Part shown: positions 9,013-17,942 of the stretch, in pieces
Layout of the letters: the number at the start of each line of letters is the position of its first letter
How positions within the stretch are numbered: the stretch's first letter is position 1
Assembly: GCA_001899855.1 (NCBI GenBank)
Contig: MKWR01000006.1
Span: forward strand, 198,703-262,702
Origin: Lysobacterales bacterium 63-13
GTDB lineage: Bacteria; Pseudomonadota; Gammaproteobacteria; Xanthomonadales; Rhodanobacteraceae
Length of the DNA stretch: 64,000 nucleotides
Reading direction: 5' to 3'
Program-made: the position numbers and the translations under genes
Notes under the pieces: generated by a model
Told to the model about the DNA's origin: nothing
What the model saw: the letters and a program-made list of their open reading frames with translations, nothing else
Database searches by the model: none

Positions 9013-9017
9013 GAGAA

Positions 9018-9542
9018 ATGCTTGAGATTCCGGTTCTGAACACCGAGCGTCTGCGCCTCACCGGGCTGTCGGAACGCCATTTCGAGTTGTACTCGGCAAT
9101 GCTTGCCGACCCCAGCAGCACGCGCTACGTCGGCGATGGCCAGCCGCTGGATCGCATGAACGCCTGGCGCTCGCTGGCCATGCTGATCGGCCACTGGGCC
9201 CTTCGCGGCTATGGCATGTGGGCGGTCGAGTTGCAGGAAAGCGGCGAGTTCATCGGCCGCGTCGGCCTGCACAATCCGGAAGGCTGGCCCGACCTCGAAC
9301 TCGGCTGGATGCTGCGTCCCGAACATCGACATCACGGTTATGCAACCGAAGCCGCGCGCCGCGTCCTTGACTACACGTTCAGCACGCTTGGAGCCGAGCG
9401 CGCGATCAGCCTGATCCGTGCGGAAAACACCGAATCCGAACGCGTCGCCCGGCGTCTCGGTGGACGCCAGTCGACGACGATCGATTTCCTCGGCAGCGCG
9501 ACCCTGGTCTACACCTACCACCGTCCCGACGGCGGCAATTGA
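9018..9542 (+). CDS. GNAT family N-acetyltransferase (RimJ/RimL type)
   Basis: The 174-residue protein matches the RimJ/RimL branch of GNAT acetyltransferases: TERLRLTGLSERHFELY at the start, then GRVGLHNPEGWPDLELGWML and the acetyl-CoA-binding region RHHGYATEAARRVLDY. It ends with ENTESERVARRLGG, a usual C-terminal element of this branch. It transfers acetyl from acetyl-CoA to an amine, in this branch often a protein N-terminus or a small molecule; the substrate is unknown. ATG 9018 follows the upstream SET gene's stop closely, with GAGAG as ribosome binding site, so the two genes are likely co-transcribed. Confidence 0.85.
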   Translation: MLEIPVLNTERLRLTGLSERHFELYSAMLADPSSTRYVGDGQPLDRMNAWRSLAMLIGHWALRGYGMWAVELQESGEFIGRVGLHNPEGWPDLELGWMLRPEHRHHGYATEAARRVLDYTFSTLGAERAISLIRAENTESERVARRLGGRQSTTIDFLGSATLVYTYHRPDGGN

Positions 9543-9555
9543 GTCGATCATCGTG

Positions 9556-10143
9556 ATGCGCCTGCTGCGGATCAGCGACTATTCGCGCACTCGCTGGAAA
9601 AACGATGGCGGCTGGACCACCGAGATCGCCAGCGTGCCGCTGGTGGATCAGGCGAGTGGATTCCTGTGGCGGGTCAGCATTGCCGAGATCGAGGCAAACG
9701 GCCCGTTTTCGCTGTTTCCGGGCATCGAGCGCGACTTGTTGCTGCTTGCCGGAACCGGCATTGAAATCGACATCGATGACATGCCGGCAATGCGCCTCGA
9801 TCAACGCTTCCAGCGCATCCATTTCAACGGCGAGGCGGCCGTGCACTGCCGCCTGCTGGCAGGACCGACCCGTGATTTCAACGTCATGACCGCGCGCGGT
9901 CGCGCAACCGCCGAGATCCATGCGCGACCGCTGATTGGCACGATGCTGGTCTTCGCCGAATCAGATTGTACCTGGCTGATCCATGTGTTTGCCGGGCAGG
10001 CATCGGCACGCAGCAGCGATCAATCGCTGGCCGCCGCATGCGGGGAAACCCTGGTCATCGATGCAGCAGGCGCCACGCGCGAGCGCATCGTCATCGAAGG
10101 CAGCGGCGAACTCGTCCTGGTCAAATTCACCCATCTGCCCTAG
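9556..10143 (+). CDS. hutD: HutD/Ves family protein
   Basis: The 195-residue product matches the HutD/Ves family of double cupin-like proteins: RTRWKNDGGWTTEIA at the N-terminus, FLWRVSIAEIEANGPFSLFPGIERDL, and the later segment RDFNVMTARG. HutD is usually encoded with histidine-utilisation genes and is thought to limit or tune histidine catabolism, although its exact biochemistry is unsettled. No hut gene is adjacent here; an ammonia-lyase gene lies at the far right of the window. It follows the GNAT gene by 13 bp. Its stop overlaps the stop of the convergent membrane-protein gene in the shared bases CTAG. Confidence 0.82.
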   Translation: MRLLRISDYSRTRWKNDGGWTTEIASVPLVDQASGFLWRVSIAEIEANGPFSLFPGIERDLLLLAGTGIEIDIDDMPAMRLDQRFQRIHFNGEAAVHCRLLAGPTRDFNVMTARGRATAEIHARPLIGTMLVFAESDCTWLIHVFAGQASARSSDQSLAAACGETLVIDAAGATRERIVIEGSGELVLVKFTHLP

Positions 10144-10556
10144 CGCGAGCGGATCAGCTTGACCTGCTTGGGCCGCAACACGAAGAGGATGGCGTAAACC
10201 ACCAGCAGGATGGGCGGTGCCCAGTACAGGTTCTTGACCCAATCATGGGTGCTGTTGAAGCTCGAGTTGAGGATCAGGTCCATGGCAACGTTCGGGTCCT
10301 CGATGATCCTGGCAAAGCCCGGCGTGAGGGCATCGGTCATCACACCCGTGCCAAATGCATGCAAGCCTGACACGGCGGCATCGAGATAGCCGCCCAAGCC
10401 CATGTAGGTCGAAGCGAGGATCGCTTCGGCATGTGCCGACTGGGCAATCTGCGCACCGACACCCTCGAGATCTGGAACCGCTCCCCAAAGCACAAAGTCG
10501 AGCAACAAGGCCAGGACGAACAGAGCCAGGGCAATCGTGTGCAGATGACGTCGCAT
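10140..10556 (-). CDS. Small two-helix membrane protein, unknown function
   Basis: This 138-residue protein has a hydrophobic helix at about residues 7-27 (TIALALFVLALLLDFVLWG) and a second near the C-terminus (APPILLVVYAILFVL), followed by a basic end (RPKQVKLIRSR). The roughly 75 residues between would lie in the periplasm if the N-terminus is inside. I recognise no family. ATG 10556 is firmly supported by GGAGG five bases upstream. It diverges from the large signalling gene at 10746. Confidence 0.72.
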   Translation of the reverse strand: MRRHLHTIALALFVLALLLDFVLWGAVPDLEGVGAQIAQSAHAEAILASTYMGLGGYLDAAVSGLHAFGTGVMTDALTPGFARIIEDPNVAMDLILNSSFNSTHDWVKNLYWAPPILLVVYAILFVLRPKQVKLIRSR

Positions 10557-10745
10557 ACATCCTCCAAATCCGCAGCGGGCGGGGCCTGCAGCCTTGTCGA
10601 CGGCGTAAACTGTGCGCCAGCGCACGGTGACACGGACAGGCATCAGACATTCTCGTGACGCTAGTGTGCCCGAATCCCCCGTTTCGTGGTTCGCGACAAG
10701 CCCTGAACCAGAATCTGAAGAACATCGGCCGAGCATTCCCCACAC

Positions 10746-13247
10746 ATGACCGGAACCCATTCCAACCAGGGACTCTCCGACACTACTGCCAGGCAAGCCC
10801 TGCACGAACGCTGCCTGAGTCTGGTCAGGCGCTGGCAGCCGCTGGCCCGATCCGGCTGGGATCACCATGCCGCGCGCCTGCTCGGTGAGGAAATCGACCA
10901 GATCGCGACTACCGCCGAGTCGCTCGGCCTGCAGGAGGTCAACAGCAGCGCCCTGGAACTGGCCGCCTACCTGTGCTCGTTCATCGACGACAAGCTGGTT
11001 CCGAATGAAAATTCGCTGGAAAACCTTGCCGGCATGGTCAACACGCTGGGCAGCGCGCTGAGCGATTTGTCCGGCTCGCCGCGGGCCGATGTGCGCTCGC
11101 TGCATGGCGACCTCGTCGAAGCCACCGAAACGAGAGCCGCGGATGTCGAACCAGCGGTTGACGCGCTGGATGCCAGCAGCGAGCCGACCTGGCTGCCGCG
11201 CGCTGCCTGCCTGCTTGGCGAGACGGTGCGCACGGCACCGGGACTCGCCGCGGCATTGCGCGAACGCGACTACCAGGTCAACGAGTTCGACGATCTCGAT
11301 GGCTTGCTCGAATTCCTGCGCGTCGCCCGACCCGGTGCCCTGCTGCTCGATGCGCGGGCGCTCAGCCAGCTTGGCCGCATCCGCGCCCGCCTCGACGAAG
11401 GCAACCAGACCGAACTGCGTGCGCAGCCGGCCCTGCTCGTGTTTTCACGCAAGGGCGATCTCGGCGAGCGCCTGCTGGCGATGCGCGCTGGCGCTGCCGG
11501 GTTGTTCAGCCTGCCATTTGATTCACTGCGCGTCATTGCCTGTCTTGATGACCTGCTCGTGCATGCCACGCAGACGCCCTGGCGCATCCTTCTCGCCGAG
11601 GTGGATACGGTCAGCGCCAGCGAGCGTGCGCGCTGGCTGGCCGAGCGCGGCATGACCGTGCGCCTTGCCAGCAATGGTCAGGCGGCACTCGCCGCCCTGC
11701 CCGATTTCCGCCCCGATGCCCTGGTTGTCGACCAGGAGTTGTCCGATGTGCACGGCCTCGAGCTGATCCAGCTCGTCCGCGACCAACCCGAACACATGGC
11801 CCTGCCGATCCTGCTGATGACCTCCAGCAACGAAATCGGCCAGCGTTTCGATGCCATTGCCGCTGGCTGCGACGAAGTCCTGCAGAAGCCGGTCAAGGCC
11901 CGCCATCTGACGCATGCCCTGCAATCGCGCTTGAACCGTGCCCGCCGCCTGCGCGAACTGCTCGGTACCGGCAATGGCAGCGATGCGCGCAACGGCCTGC
12001 ACTCGCGTTCCGTGCTGATCGAAAAGCTCGCCAATGCCTCCGGCGATCGTTCCGCCGCGCTCATGTGCATCGCCATCGATCGCGCGCAGGCGCTTCGCGA
12101 AAGCATTGGCATAAGCGGACTGGCCGCGCTCGACAATCACATCGGCCAGTTGCTGCACAGCCAGCTCGATGTCACCGACATCTCGGCGCATTACCAGGAT
12201 TTCCATTATTTCGTCCTGCTGCATCGTCGCTCGCGCAGCGAGATGACGATGGCCGCCGAGGACATCCGCAGCCGCCTCGCCGAACAACCATGGATGCACA
12301 ACGGCACCGATCACGTGCTCACGGCGAGCATCGGCCTGGCCCTGCTCGGCGGCGAGCCACTTGGCGTCGACACCCTGGTCAGCCATGCCGAGGGCGCGCA
12401 GATTGCCGCCACGCACATGGGCGGCAACCGCGTGCTCTGGTACGAGGCGCGCGAGGCGGCCCTGCTGCCAAGCGATCCCCTGCTCGCCGTGCGTGCCGTC
12501 ATGGGGCGCCGACTCAAATCCGAACAGGCAATGTTCGACTTCCTGCCGATCGTCCCGCTCGCCGGCAAACTCAGTGGCCAGTTCGATCTGCGCTTTCGCG
12601 TCCTCAGCACGCAGAACCCGGGGGCCTCGATCGGCTATGACGAACTGGTCCCGGCGGCCACGGAAACCAACCAGCTTGCCGAGATCGACCGCCTGATCCT
12701 GCAACACACCCTCGAAATGCGCGGCGAACAGCTCAAGCGCGGTCGCCAGTTGCGCATCTTCGTGCCGCAATCGGTAGCGTCCCTGCTCAGTGCCGACCTT
12801 TGCTGGTGGCTTGATCGCGAACTGAAATCAAACCATCTTTCCGGCACCGGCCTGACCCTCAACCTGCCCTGTTCGCCACTCATCGATGCCGGCGAGCGCG
12901 GCCGCGAGCGCATTGCCGAACTGCGCAAACTCGGCGTGCGCGTCTGCCTCAACGATTTCGGTCGCGACTGGGCCGCCGTGCACGCACTGAAACTGTTGCA
13001 GGCCGACTTCGTGCGCCTCGATCCGACCCTGGTCCACGAACTTGGCAGCATCCGCTCGATCGCCGACACCGTGCTCGCCCTCGTGCGCAAGGCACACGCC
13101 GCCGGCGCGGCGGTGATCGCCCCCGAAGCCGACAATCTCAATCGCGCCCACCTGCTCCTGCGCCTCGGCGTCGACTACGCCGTCGGCCCGGCGTTCTCGC
13201 AGCCGCTCAGCCAACCCGACTTCGATTTCAGCCGACCGCTCTGGTAA
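10746..13247 (+). CDS. Degenerate multidomain signalling protein (REC-like, REC, GGDEF-like, EAL-like)
   Basis: The 833-residue protein appears to hold, in order: a helical N-terminal region (1-110), a receiver-like domain (about 150-270), a second receiver (about 280-400, WRILLAEVD, VVDQELSDVHGLELI, MTSS, QKPV), a GGDEF-fold domain (about 410-565) and an EAL-fold domain (about 580-830). The GGDEF signature is not present (the region reads YQDFHYF). The EAL motif is replaced by YDELV, the DDFGTG region reads NDFGRDW, and the catalytic late motif reads APEADN. Neither synthesis nor hydrolysis of cyclic di-GMP is therefore expected. Degenerate proteins of this build, such as FimX, act as c-di-GMP effectors or scaffolds in type IV pilus control. 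The similarity is of architecture, not a proven orthology. Confidence 0.85.
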   Translation: MTGTHSNQGLSDTTARQALHERCLSLVRRWQPLARSGWDHHAARLLGEEIDQIATTAESLGLQEVNSSALELAAYLCSFIDDKLVPNENSLENLAGMVNTLGSALSDLSGSPRADVRSLHGDLVEATETRAADVEPAVDALDASSEPTWLPRAACLLGETVRTAPGLAAALRERDYQVNEFDDLDGLLEFLRVARPGALLLDARALSQLGRIRARLDEGNQTELRAQPALLVFSRKGDLGERLLAMRAGAAGLFSLPFDSLRVIACLDDLLVHATQTPWRILLAEVDTVSASERARWLAERGMTVRLASNGQAALAALPDFRPDALVVDQELSDVHGLELIQLVRDQPEHMALPILLMTSSNEIGQRFDAIAAGCDEVLQKPVKARHLTHALQSRLNRARRLRELLGTGNGSDARNGLHSRSVLIEKLANASGDRSAALMCIAIDRAQALRESIGISGLAALDNHIGQLLHSQLDVTDISAHYQDFHYFVLLHRRSRSEMTMAAEDIRSRLAEQPWMHNGTDHVLTASIGLALLGGEPLGVDTLVSHAEGAQIAATHMGGNRVLWYEAREAALLPSDPLLAVRAVMGRRLKSEQAMFDFLPIVPLAGKLSGQFDLRFRVLSTQNPGASIGYDELVPAATETNQLAEIDRLILQHTLEMRGEQLKRGRQLRIFVPQSVASLLSADLCWWLDRELKSNHLSGTGLTLNLPCSPLIDAGERGRERIAELRKLGVRVCLNDFGRDWAAVHALKLLQADFVRLDPTLVHELGSIRSIADTVLALVRKAHAAGAAVIAPEADNLNRAHLLLRLGVDYAVGPAFSQPLSQPDFDFSRPLW

Positions 13248-13338
13248 GCCCGCGCTGTCGCGCCGCCGGAAGCCATCCGTCGTGATCTCCGATCGCTGAC
13301 CATTCACGCGGTGCAGCGCTCCAGCAACACGCAGGCAT

Positions 13339-14235
13339 TCAGTCCAGCGCGCGCACCCGTGCGCGGGTCATCGGGCCGAGGCGCAGGCGATCGAACAACG
13401 CGCCGATCAGCTCGTCGTCCGGTTTCCTGCGCACATAGCCATCGAGTCCGGACGGCACCGGGGCATCGAGGGCGATGCCGGTCAATTGGCGGGACAGCCG
13501 GGCCAATTCCACATGTTCACGCAGCTTCTGCGAGGTGCTGGCGGCACCGCGCATGCGCAGGAAGGCAACTTCATCGGATCGTGCGAGCAAGGCATCGAGG
13601 GTGCCGAAATGGCCGAGCAGGATCGCCGCCGTCTTCGCGCCGATTCCCGGCACGCCCGGAATGTTGTCGACCGCATCGCCCATCAGGGCGAGGAAATCGG
13701 CGACCTGCTCCGGGTGCACGCCGAGGCGTTGCTTGATTCCCTGCATGTTCCAGCGCTGGTCTCGGGAAAAATCCCATTGTTCGACCGAGGCGCTGATCAG
13801 TTGCCCGAAATCCTTGTCGGCGGAGACGATCACCGCCGCGCAATCGTGGCGATCGAGCACGCCGACCGCGCTGCCGATCAGGTCGTCGGCCTCATAGCTG
13901 GTGTCGGTGAGCACGGTCAGTCCCAGCGCCGCGGCAACCTCCCTGCAATAGCCGAACTGGCGGACCAGCTCGGCGGGCGGCAGTTCGCGATTGGCCTTGT
14001 AGTGCGGGTAGATGTCATTGCGGAAGGAACTGGTCAGCGATTCGTCGAAGCAGATTGCCGCATGGGTCGGTTTCGCGCGTTCGAGGAAATCCAGCAGGAA
14101 GCGGGCGAAGCCGTGCACGGCATTGACCGGATGACCATCGACATCGGTGAAATCGGACGGTATCGAATGCCAGGCGCGGAACACGTAGAGGCTGGCATCA
14201 ACCAGGTAGGCCGCGTGCTGCTTGCCGCCGATCAT
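13339..14235 (-). CDS. 5'-3' exonuclease / flap endonuclease family protein (ExoIX- or PolA-N-terminus-like)
   Basis: The 298-residue protein matches the 5'-nuclease domain found at the N-terminus of DNA polymerase I and in ExoIX/Xni. It has YLVDASLYVFRAW, the acidic sites AICFDES, SYEADDLIG and SADKDFGQLI, and the helix-hairpin-helix segment NIPGVPGIGAKTAAILL with the acidic GDAVDN just before it. It would process flap or nicked DNA in repair and Okazaki fragment maturation. ATG 14235 was chosen from homology (MIGGKQHAAYLVDAS) and from the 4-bp overlap with the upstream nitroreductase gene. A full-length polA is not in the window. Confidence 0.9.
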   Translation of the reverse strand: MIGGKQHAAYLVDASLYVFRAWHSIPSDFTDVDGHPVNAVHGFARFLLDFLERAKPTHAAICFDESLTSSFRNDIYPHYKANRELPPAELVRQFGYCREVAAALGLTVLTDTSYEADDLIGSAVGVLDRHDCAAVIVSADKDFGQLISASVEQWDFSRDQRWNMQGIKQRLGVHPEQVADFLALMGDAVDNIPGVPGIGAKTAAILLGHFGTLDALLARSDEVAFLRMRGAASTSQKLREHVELARLSRQLTGIALDAPVPSGLDGYVRRKPDDELIGALFDRLRLGPMTRARVRALD

Positions 14236-14795
14236 GCCTGCCACTCTGCGACCACGTCGGCCAGCGTGGCGCGCGGATGCTCGACTGCGGGCTCGATTGG
14301 CGTGCCGACATGCACGAAGCCGACCACCTGCTCGCCCGCTTGCAGGCCAAGCAGTGTGGCCACGGCGCTGTCGTACGCGGCCCAGCCGGTCAGCCATTGC
14401 GCGCCAAAGCCGAGGGCCTGGGCACCCAGCAACAGGTTGTAGGCCACGCACCCCGCGGAGAGGATCTGCTCCTGGCGTGGAACCTTGTGGCCATCCAGCA
14501 CATGGGCAATCACGACGACGATCAAGGGCGCGGACAGGTAGCGTTCGCGATCCTTGAGCAAGGCCTTTTCAGGCACTCCCGGATCCTGCCTTGCATGGAT
14601 TTGCGCAAGGCGTTCGCCAAACTCGCGGCGCGCATCGCCGCGGATCAGGCGCAGTCGCCACGGCATCAAGCGACCGTGATCGGGAACGCGCAGGGCGGCA
14701 TTGAGCAGGGCATCGAGTTGCTCGCCTTGCGGCCCGGGTTCGCCAAGCTGGCGCGCAGGAACCGACAGGCGTTGTTCGAGAAACTGCAGGGACAT
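14232..14795 (-). CDS. Nitroreductase family protein (YdjA-like)
   Basis: This 187-residue protein matches the small YdjA branch of FMN-dependent nitroreductases: ALRVPDHGRLMPWRLRLI (the FMN-binding segment), then AGCVAYNLLLGAQALGFGAQWLTGWAAYD and the closing VVGFVHVGTP. Such proteins form homodimers that bind FMN at the interface and reduce nitro compounds or quinones with NAD(P)H; the physiological substrate is unknown. The gene is the first of a two-gene minus-strand unit with the exonuclease (overlap ATGA) and is divergent from pntAA. Confidence 0.85.
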   Translation of the reverse strand: MSLQFLEQRLSVPARQLGEPGPQGEQLDALLNAALRVPDHGRLMPWRLRLIRGDARREFGERLAQIHARQDPGVPEKALLKDRERYLSAPLIVVVIAHVLDGHKVPRQEQILSAGCVAYNLLLGAQALGFGAQWLTGWAAYDSAVATLLGLQAGEQVVGFVHVGTPIEPAVEHPRATLADVVAEWQA

Positions 14796-14954
14796 CGAGG
14801 CATTCCGGATTGGCAGGCTGGAAGTCTAGCCCGAACGTTTGCTGCGGCGCACGAACGGCGGCCTGCAATGCAATTGCGGCAAATAGCGGGTTGCCGGTTA
14901 CGGATGACGGGAACTTCGGCTAGGATGCACGCCGGACTTCATCGAGGGGAAGCC

Positions 14955-16091
14955 ATGCCGGTCGTCGTTGCCGTACTCCGCGAATCCGCCGAGGGTGAGC
15001 GCCGCGTTGCGCTGACACCTGAAGTCGCGAAGAAACTCAAAGCCCGTGGTGCGCAGATCGTCATCGAGAAATCTGCCGCCGAATCGGCCTATTTTCCCGA
15101 TGCCGCGTTCGCGGATGCCGAAGTCGTCGCCGACGGACCGTCCGCACTGGCCCGCGCCGACGTCCTGCTGCGCGTGCAACCGCCCACGGTCGAGGAAATC
15201 GCGCATCTCAAGGAAGGTGCGATCGTCATTGCAACCCTGCAACCGCATCTGCATCCGGAGCGCGTGAAAGCGCTGCGCGATCGCAAGATCACGGCGTTCG
15301 CGATGGAGCTGCTGCCACGCACCACGCGCGCGCAGGCGATGGATGTGCTGTCCTCGCAAGCGGGCGTCACCGGCTACAAGGCCGTGCTGATCGCCGCCGA
15401 ACGCGCACCGAAATTCTTCCCGATGCTGACCACGGCCGCCGGCACGATCCGCCCGGCCAAGGTACTGATTGTCGGCGCCGGCGTGGCCGGATTGCAGGCA
15501 ATTGCCACGGCGAGGCGTCTTGGCGCCCAGGTCGAAGGTTTCGACGTGCGCCCGGAGACCCGCGAGCAGATCGAATCGCTCGGCGCGAAGTTCCTTGATC
15601 TCGGCGTATCCGCGGCAGGCAGCGGCGGCTACGCACGCGAGCTGACCGCCGAGGAGCGCGAGCAGCAGCAGCAAGCCCTGGCCAATCATCTCAAAGGCAT
15701 TGATGTCGTCGTCACCACGGCCGCCGTGCCCGGGCGCAAGGCACCGCGCATCATCAATGCGGCGATGATCGCCGGGATGAAGCCCGGTGCGGTGATTGTC
15801 GATATCGCCGCGGATTCGGGCGGCAATGCCGAGTTCAGCGAGGCTGGCAAGACCCACGTCACCGCAAACGGCGTCAGCGTGATCGGCACCAGCAATCTGC
15901 CTGCCACCACACCGATCAACGCCAGCGAAATGTATGCGCGCAACCTCTACAACTTCCTCGAGCTCTCGCTTGCCGATGGCGCGCTGACGCTCAACTGGGA
16001 AGACGAACTCATCGCCAAGACCTGCCTGACCCACGCCGGCGAGATCAAGCACGAGCCGACCAGGCAGGCCATTGAAGGAGCCGCGTCATGA
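14955..16091 (+). CDS. pntAA: NAD(P) transhydrogenase subunit alpha, part 1
   Basis: The 378-residue soluble domain I binds NAD(H). It has the alanine dehydrogenase/PNT fold: RESAEGERRVALTPE at the start, PRTTRAQAMDVLSSQAGVTGYKAVL, then the Rossmann glycine motif VLIVGAGVAGLQAIATA and VVVTTAAVPGRKAPRII. The enzyme transfers hydride from NADH to NADP+ using the proton gradient, making NADPH. As in Rhodospirillum rubrum, the alpha subunit is split into two genes, unlike the single E. coli pntA. ATG 14955 has GAGGGGAAG upstream. The next gene overlaps by 4 bp (ATGA). Confidence 0.95.
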   Translation: MPVVVAVLRESAEGERRVALTPEVAKKLKARGAQIVIEKSAAESAYFPDAAFADAEVVADGPSALARADVLLRVQPPTVEEIAHLKEGAIVIATLQPHLHPERVKALRDRKITAFAMELLPRTTRAQAMDVLSSQAGVTGYKAVLIAAERAPKFFPMLTTAAGTIRPAKVLIVGAGVAGLQAIATARRLGAQVEGFDVRPETREQIESLGAKFLDLGVSAAGSGGYARELTAEEREQQQQALANHLKGIDVVVTTAAVPGRKAPRIINAAMIAGMKPGAVIVDIAADSGGNAEFSEAGKTHVTANGVSVIGTSNLPATTPINASEMYARNLYNFLELSLADGALTLNWEDELIAKTCLTHAGEIKHEPTRQAIEGAAS

Positions 16092-16378
16092 TCGATGGTT
16101 TTCTCGCCCTCTACATCTTCATGCTCGCCGCTTTCACCGGCAAGGAAATCATCGGTCGCGTGCCGGTCATCCTGCACACGCCGCTGATGTCGGGATCGAA
16201 CTTCGTCCACGGCATTGTCCTGGTCGGCGCGATGATCGCGCTGGCGCATGCGGAATCCACGCTGGCCATCACCATCGGTTTCATCGGCGTCATTCTCGGC
16301 GCCGGCAATGCCGCCGGCGGTTATGTCGTCACCGAACGCATGCTCGAGATGTTCAAATCGAGCAAAGACAAGAAATGA
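16088..16378 (+). CDS. pntAB: NAD(P) transhydrogenase subunit alpha, part 2 (membrane)
   Basis: The 96-residue protein is the first part of membrane domain II of transhydrogenase. It has three to four hydrophobic helices with LYIFMLAAFTGKEIIGRVP, TPLMSGSNFVHGIVLVGAM and IGFIGVILGAGNAAGGYVVTERML. The His in NFVHGI lies in the position used for proton handling. It works with PntAA and PntB in the inner membrane. Translational coupling with pntAA through the ATGA overlap is likely. Confidence 0.95.
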   Translation: MIDGFLALYIFMLAAFTGKEIIGRVPVILHTPLMSGSNFVHGIVLVGAMIALAHAESTLAITIGFIGVILGAGNAAGGYVVTERMLEMFKSSKDKK

Positions 16379-16384
16379 TCCTGC

Positions 16385-16418
16385 GCACGGCGCGTGCGCT
16401 TGACGCGCTGCGCCGTGC
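16385..16418 (+). other. Hairpin in the pntAB-pntB spacer
   Basis: GCACGGCGC at 16385-16393 pairs exactly with GCGCCGTGC at 16410-16418, leaving a 16-base loop. It lies in the 117-bp spacer between pntAB and pntB. With no T tract it is unlikely to be a strong terminator; an mRNA processing or partial attenuation role is possible. Confidence 0.5.
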
Positions 16419-16495
16419 CGAGTCGCCACGCCTTCGTCCGGTTGCCCTGCGCAACCTGATCACGAAATCCACCATGTAATCCGGGGAAACACGAC

Positions 16496-17902
16496 ATGGC
16501 CATGCAAGAAATGCTGATCTGGATCGCCAACGCGAGCTACTTCCTGGCCGCCGTGCTGTTCATCCTCGGCATCAAGCGCATGGCCTCGCCGGTCACCGCG
16601 CGCAAGGGCATCGTCCAGGCCGGCATCGGCATGGTCATCGCCACCCTGGCCACGTTTGCCATCACCGGCGGGCACAACATCGGCCTGATCCTGCTCGGCA
16701 TCGCCATCGGCGTGATCCCGACCTGGCTCTGGGGCAAGAAGGTCGCCATGACCGACATGCCGCAGATGGTCGCCCTGTTCAACGGCATGGGCGGTGGTTC
16801 GGCCGCCGCGATCGGCGCCGGCGAGCTGCTCAAGTTCTCGCATCCGGGCAGCGCCCCGGCGATGACCACGATCGGGCTTGCCGTACTCGGCGCGCTGATC
16901 GGCTCGGTGTCGATGACCGGATCGATCATCGCCTGGGCCAAGCTCGATGGGCGCATGGACAAGCGCTTCAACTTCGCCGGCCAGCAGGTTTTCAACTTCC
17001 TGATCCTGGCCGCGGCGATCGTCGCCGGCCTTGCCTTGATTTTCTGGCAGGTCGATGCGCGTTTGATCATTGCCTTCTTTGCCCTTGCCCTGCTCTTCGG
17101 CGTGCTCATGACTCTGCCGATCGGCGGTGCCGACATGCCGGTGGTGATTTCGTTGTTCAACGCGCTGACCGGCCTCGCCGTCGCTTTCGAAGGCTATGTG
17201 ATGAATATCCCGGCGCTGATCATCGCCGGCACCGTGGTCGGCGCGGCGGGCACCTTCCTCACCCAGCTCATGGCCAAGGCCATGAACCGTCCGATCAGCG
17301 GCGTGCTGTTCTCGAATTTCGGCGGCGGCGGCAGCGGCGAGGCAATCGAAGGTTCGCAAAAGCCGATCGAAGCCAGCGACGCGGCGGCACTCCTGTACAT
17401 GGCCGAGAAAGTCATCATCGTGCCGGGTTACGGCATGGCCGTGGCCCAGGCGCAGCACAAGATCTGGGAACTGAGCCAGGCCCTGATCAAGGCCGGCAAG
17501 GAAGTGAAGTTCGCCATCCACCCGGTTGCCGGTCGCATGCCTGGCCACATGAACGTGTTGCTCGCCGAAGCCGGCGTGCCCTACGACCTGATCGCCGACA
17601 TGGACGACATCAATCCCGAGTTCAAGACCTGCGACGTTTCGATCGTCATCGGTGCCAACGATGTGGTCAACCCGGCGGCGAAGACAGACAAGTCATCGCC
17701 GATCTACGGCATGCCGATTCTCAACGTCGTCGATTCGCGGCAGACCATCGTCATCAAGCGCGGCAAGGGCACCGGCTTCGCCGGCATCGAAAACGCCCTC
17801 TTCTACGCGGACAACACGCGCCTGCTCTACGCAGATGGCAAGGAAGCGGCAAATCAACTGATTAGTGAGCTGAAGGGCATCGAGGGCGGCGGCGGGCATT
17901 GA
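16496..17902 (+). CDS. pntB: NAD(P) transhydrogenase subunit beta
   Basis: The 468-residue PntB has an N-terminal membrane half with about nine helices (roughly residues 1-270) and a C-terminal NADP(H)-binding domain III. Domain III contains VIIVPGYGMAVAQAQ, HPVAGRMPGHMNVLLAEAGVPYD, DDINPEFK and VIGANDVVNPAA, all typical. A GGGGAAAC stretch precedes ATG 16496. A diverged fragment of the same domain is found again at 19102-19289, beyond an acyltransferase gene, but this copy is complete and reads through to its normal Gly-rich C-terminus. Confidence 0.96.
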   Translation: MAMQEMLIWIANASYFLAAVLFILGIKRMASPVTARKGIVQAGIGMVIATLATFAITGGHNIGLILLGIAIGVIPTWLWGKKVAMTDMPQMVALFNGMGGGSAAAIGAGELLKFSHPGSAPAMTTIGLAVLGALIGSVSMTGSIIAWAKLDGRMDKRFNFAGQQVFNFLILAAAIVAGLALIFWQVDARLIIAFFALALLFGVLMTLPIGGADMPVVISLFNALTGLAVAFEGYVMNIPALIIAGTVVGAAGTFLTQLMAKAMNRPISGVLFSNFGGGGSGEAIEGSQKPIEASDAAALLYMAEKVIIVPGYGMAVAQAQHKIWELSQALIKAGKEVKFAIHPVAGRMPGHMNVLLAEAGVPYDLIADMDDINPEFKTCDVSIVIGANDVVNPAAKTDKSSPIYGMPILNVVDSRQTIVIKRGKGTGFAGIENALFYADNTRLLYADGKEAANQLISELKGIEGGGGH

Positions 17903-17942
17903 TGTTCGCTGGACGCATCCCAACTCCCCAATCCATCGCTGC

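Noticed and set aside
13339-14235. Calling the nuclease gene a truncated polA
   Set aside because: It is a clean stand-alone 5'-nuclease with its own stop and a coupled upstream gene; no polymerase remnants follow.
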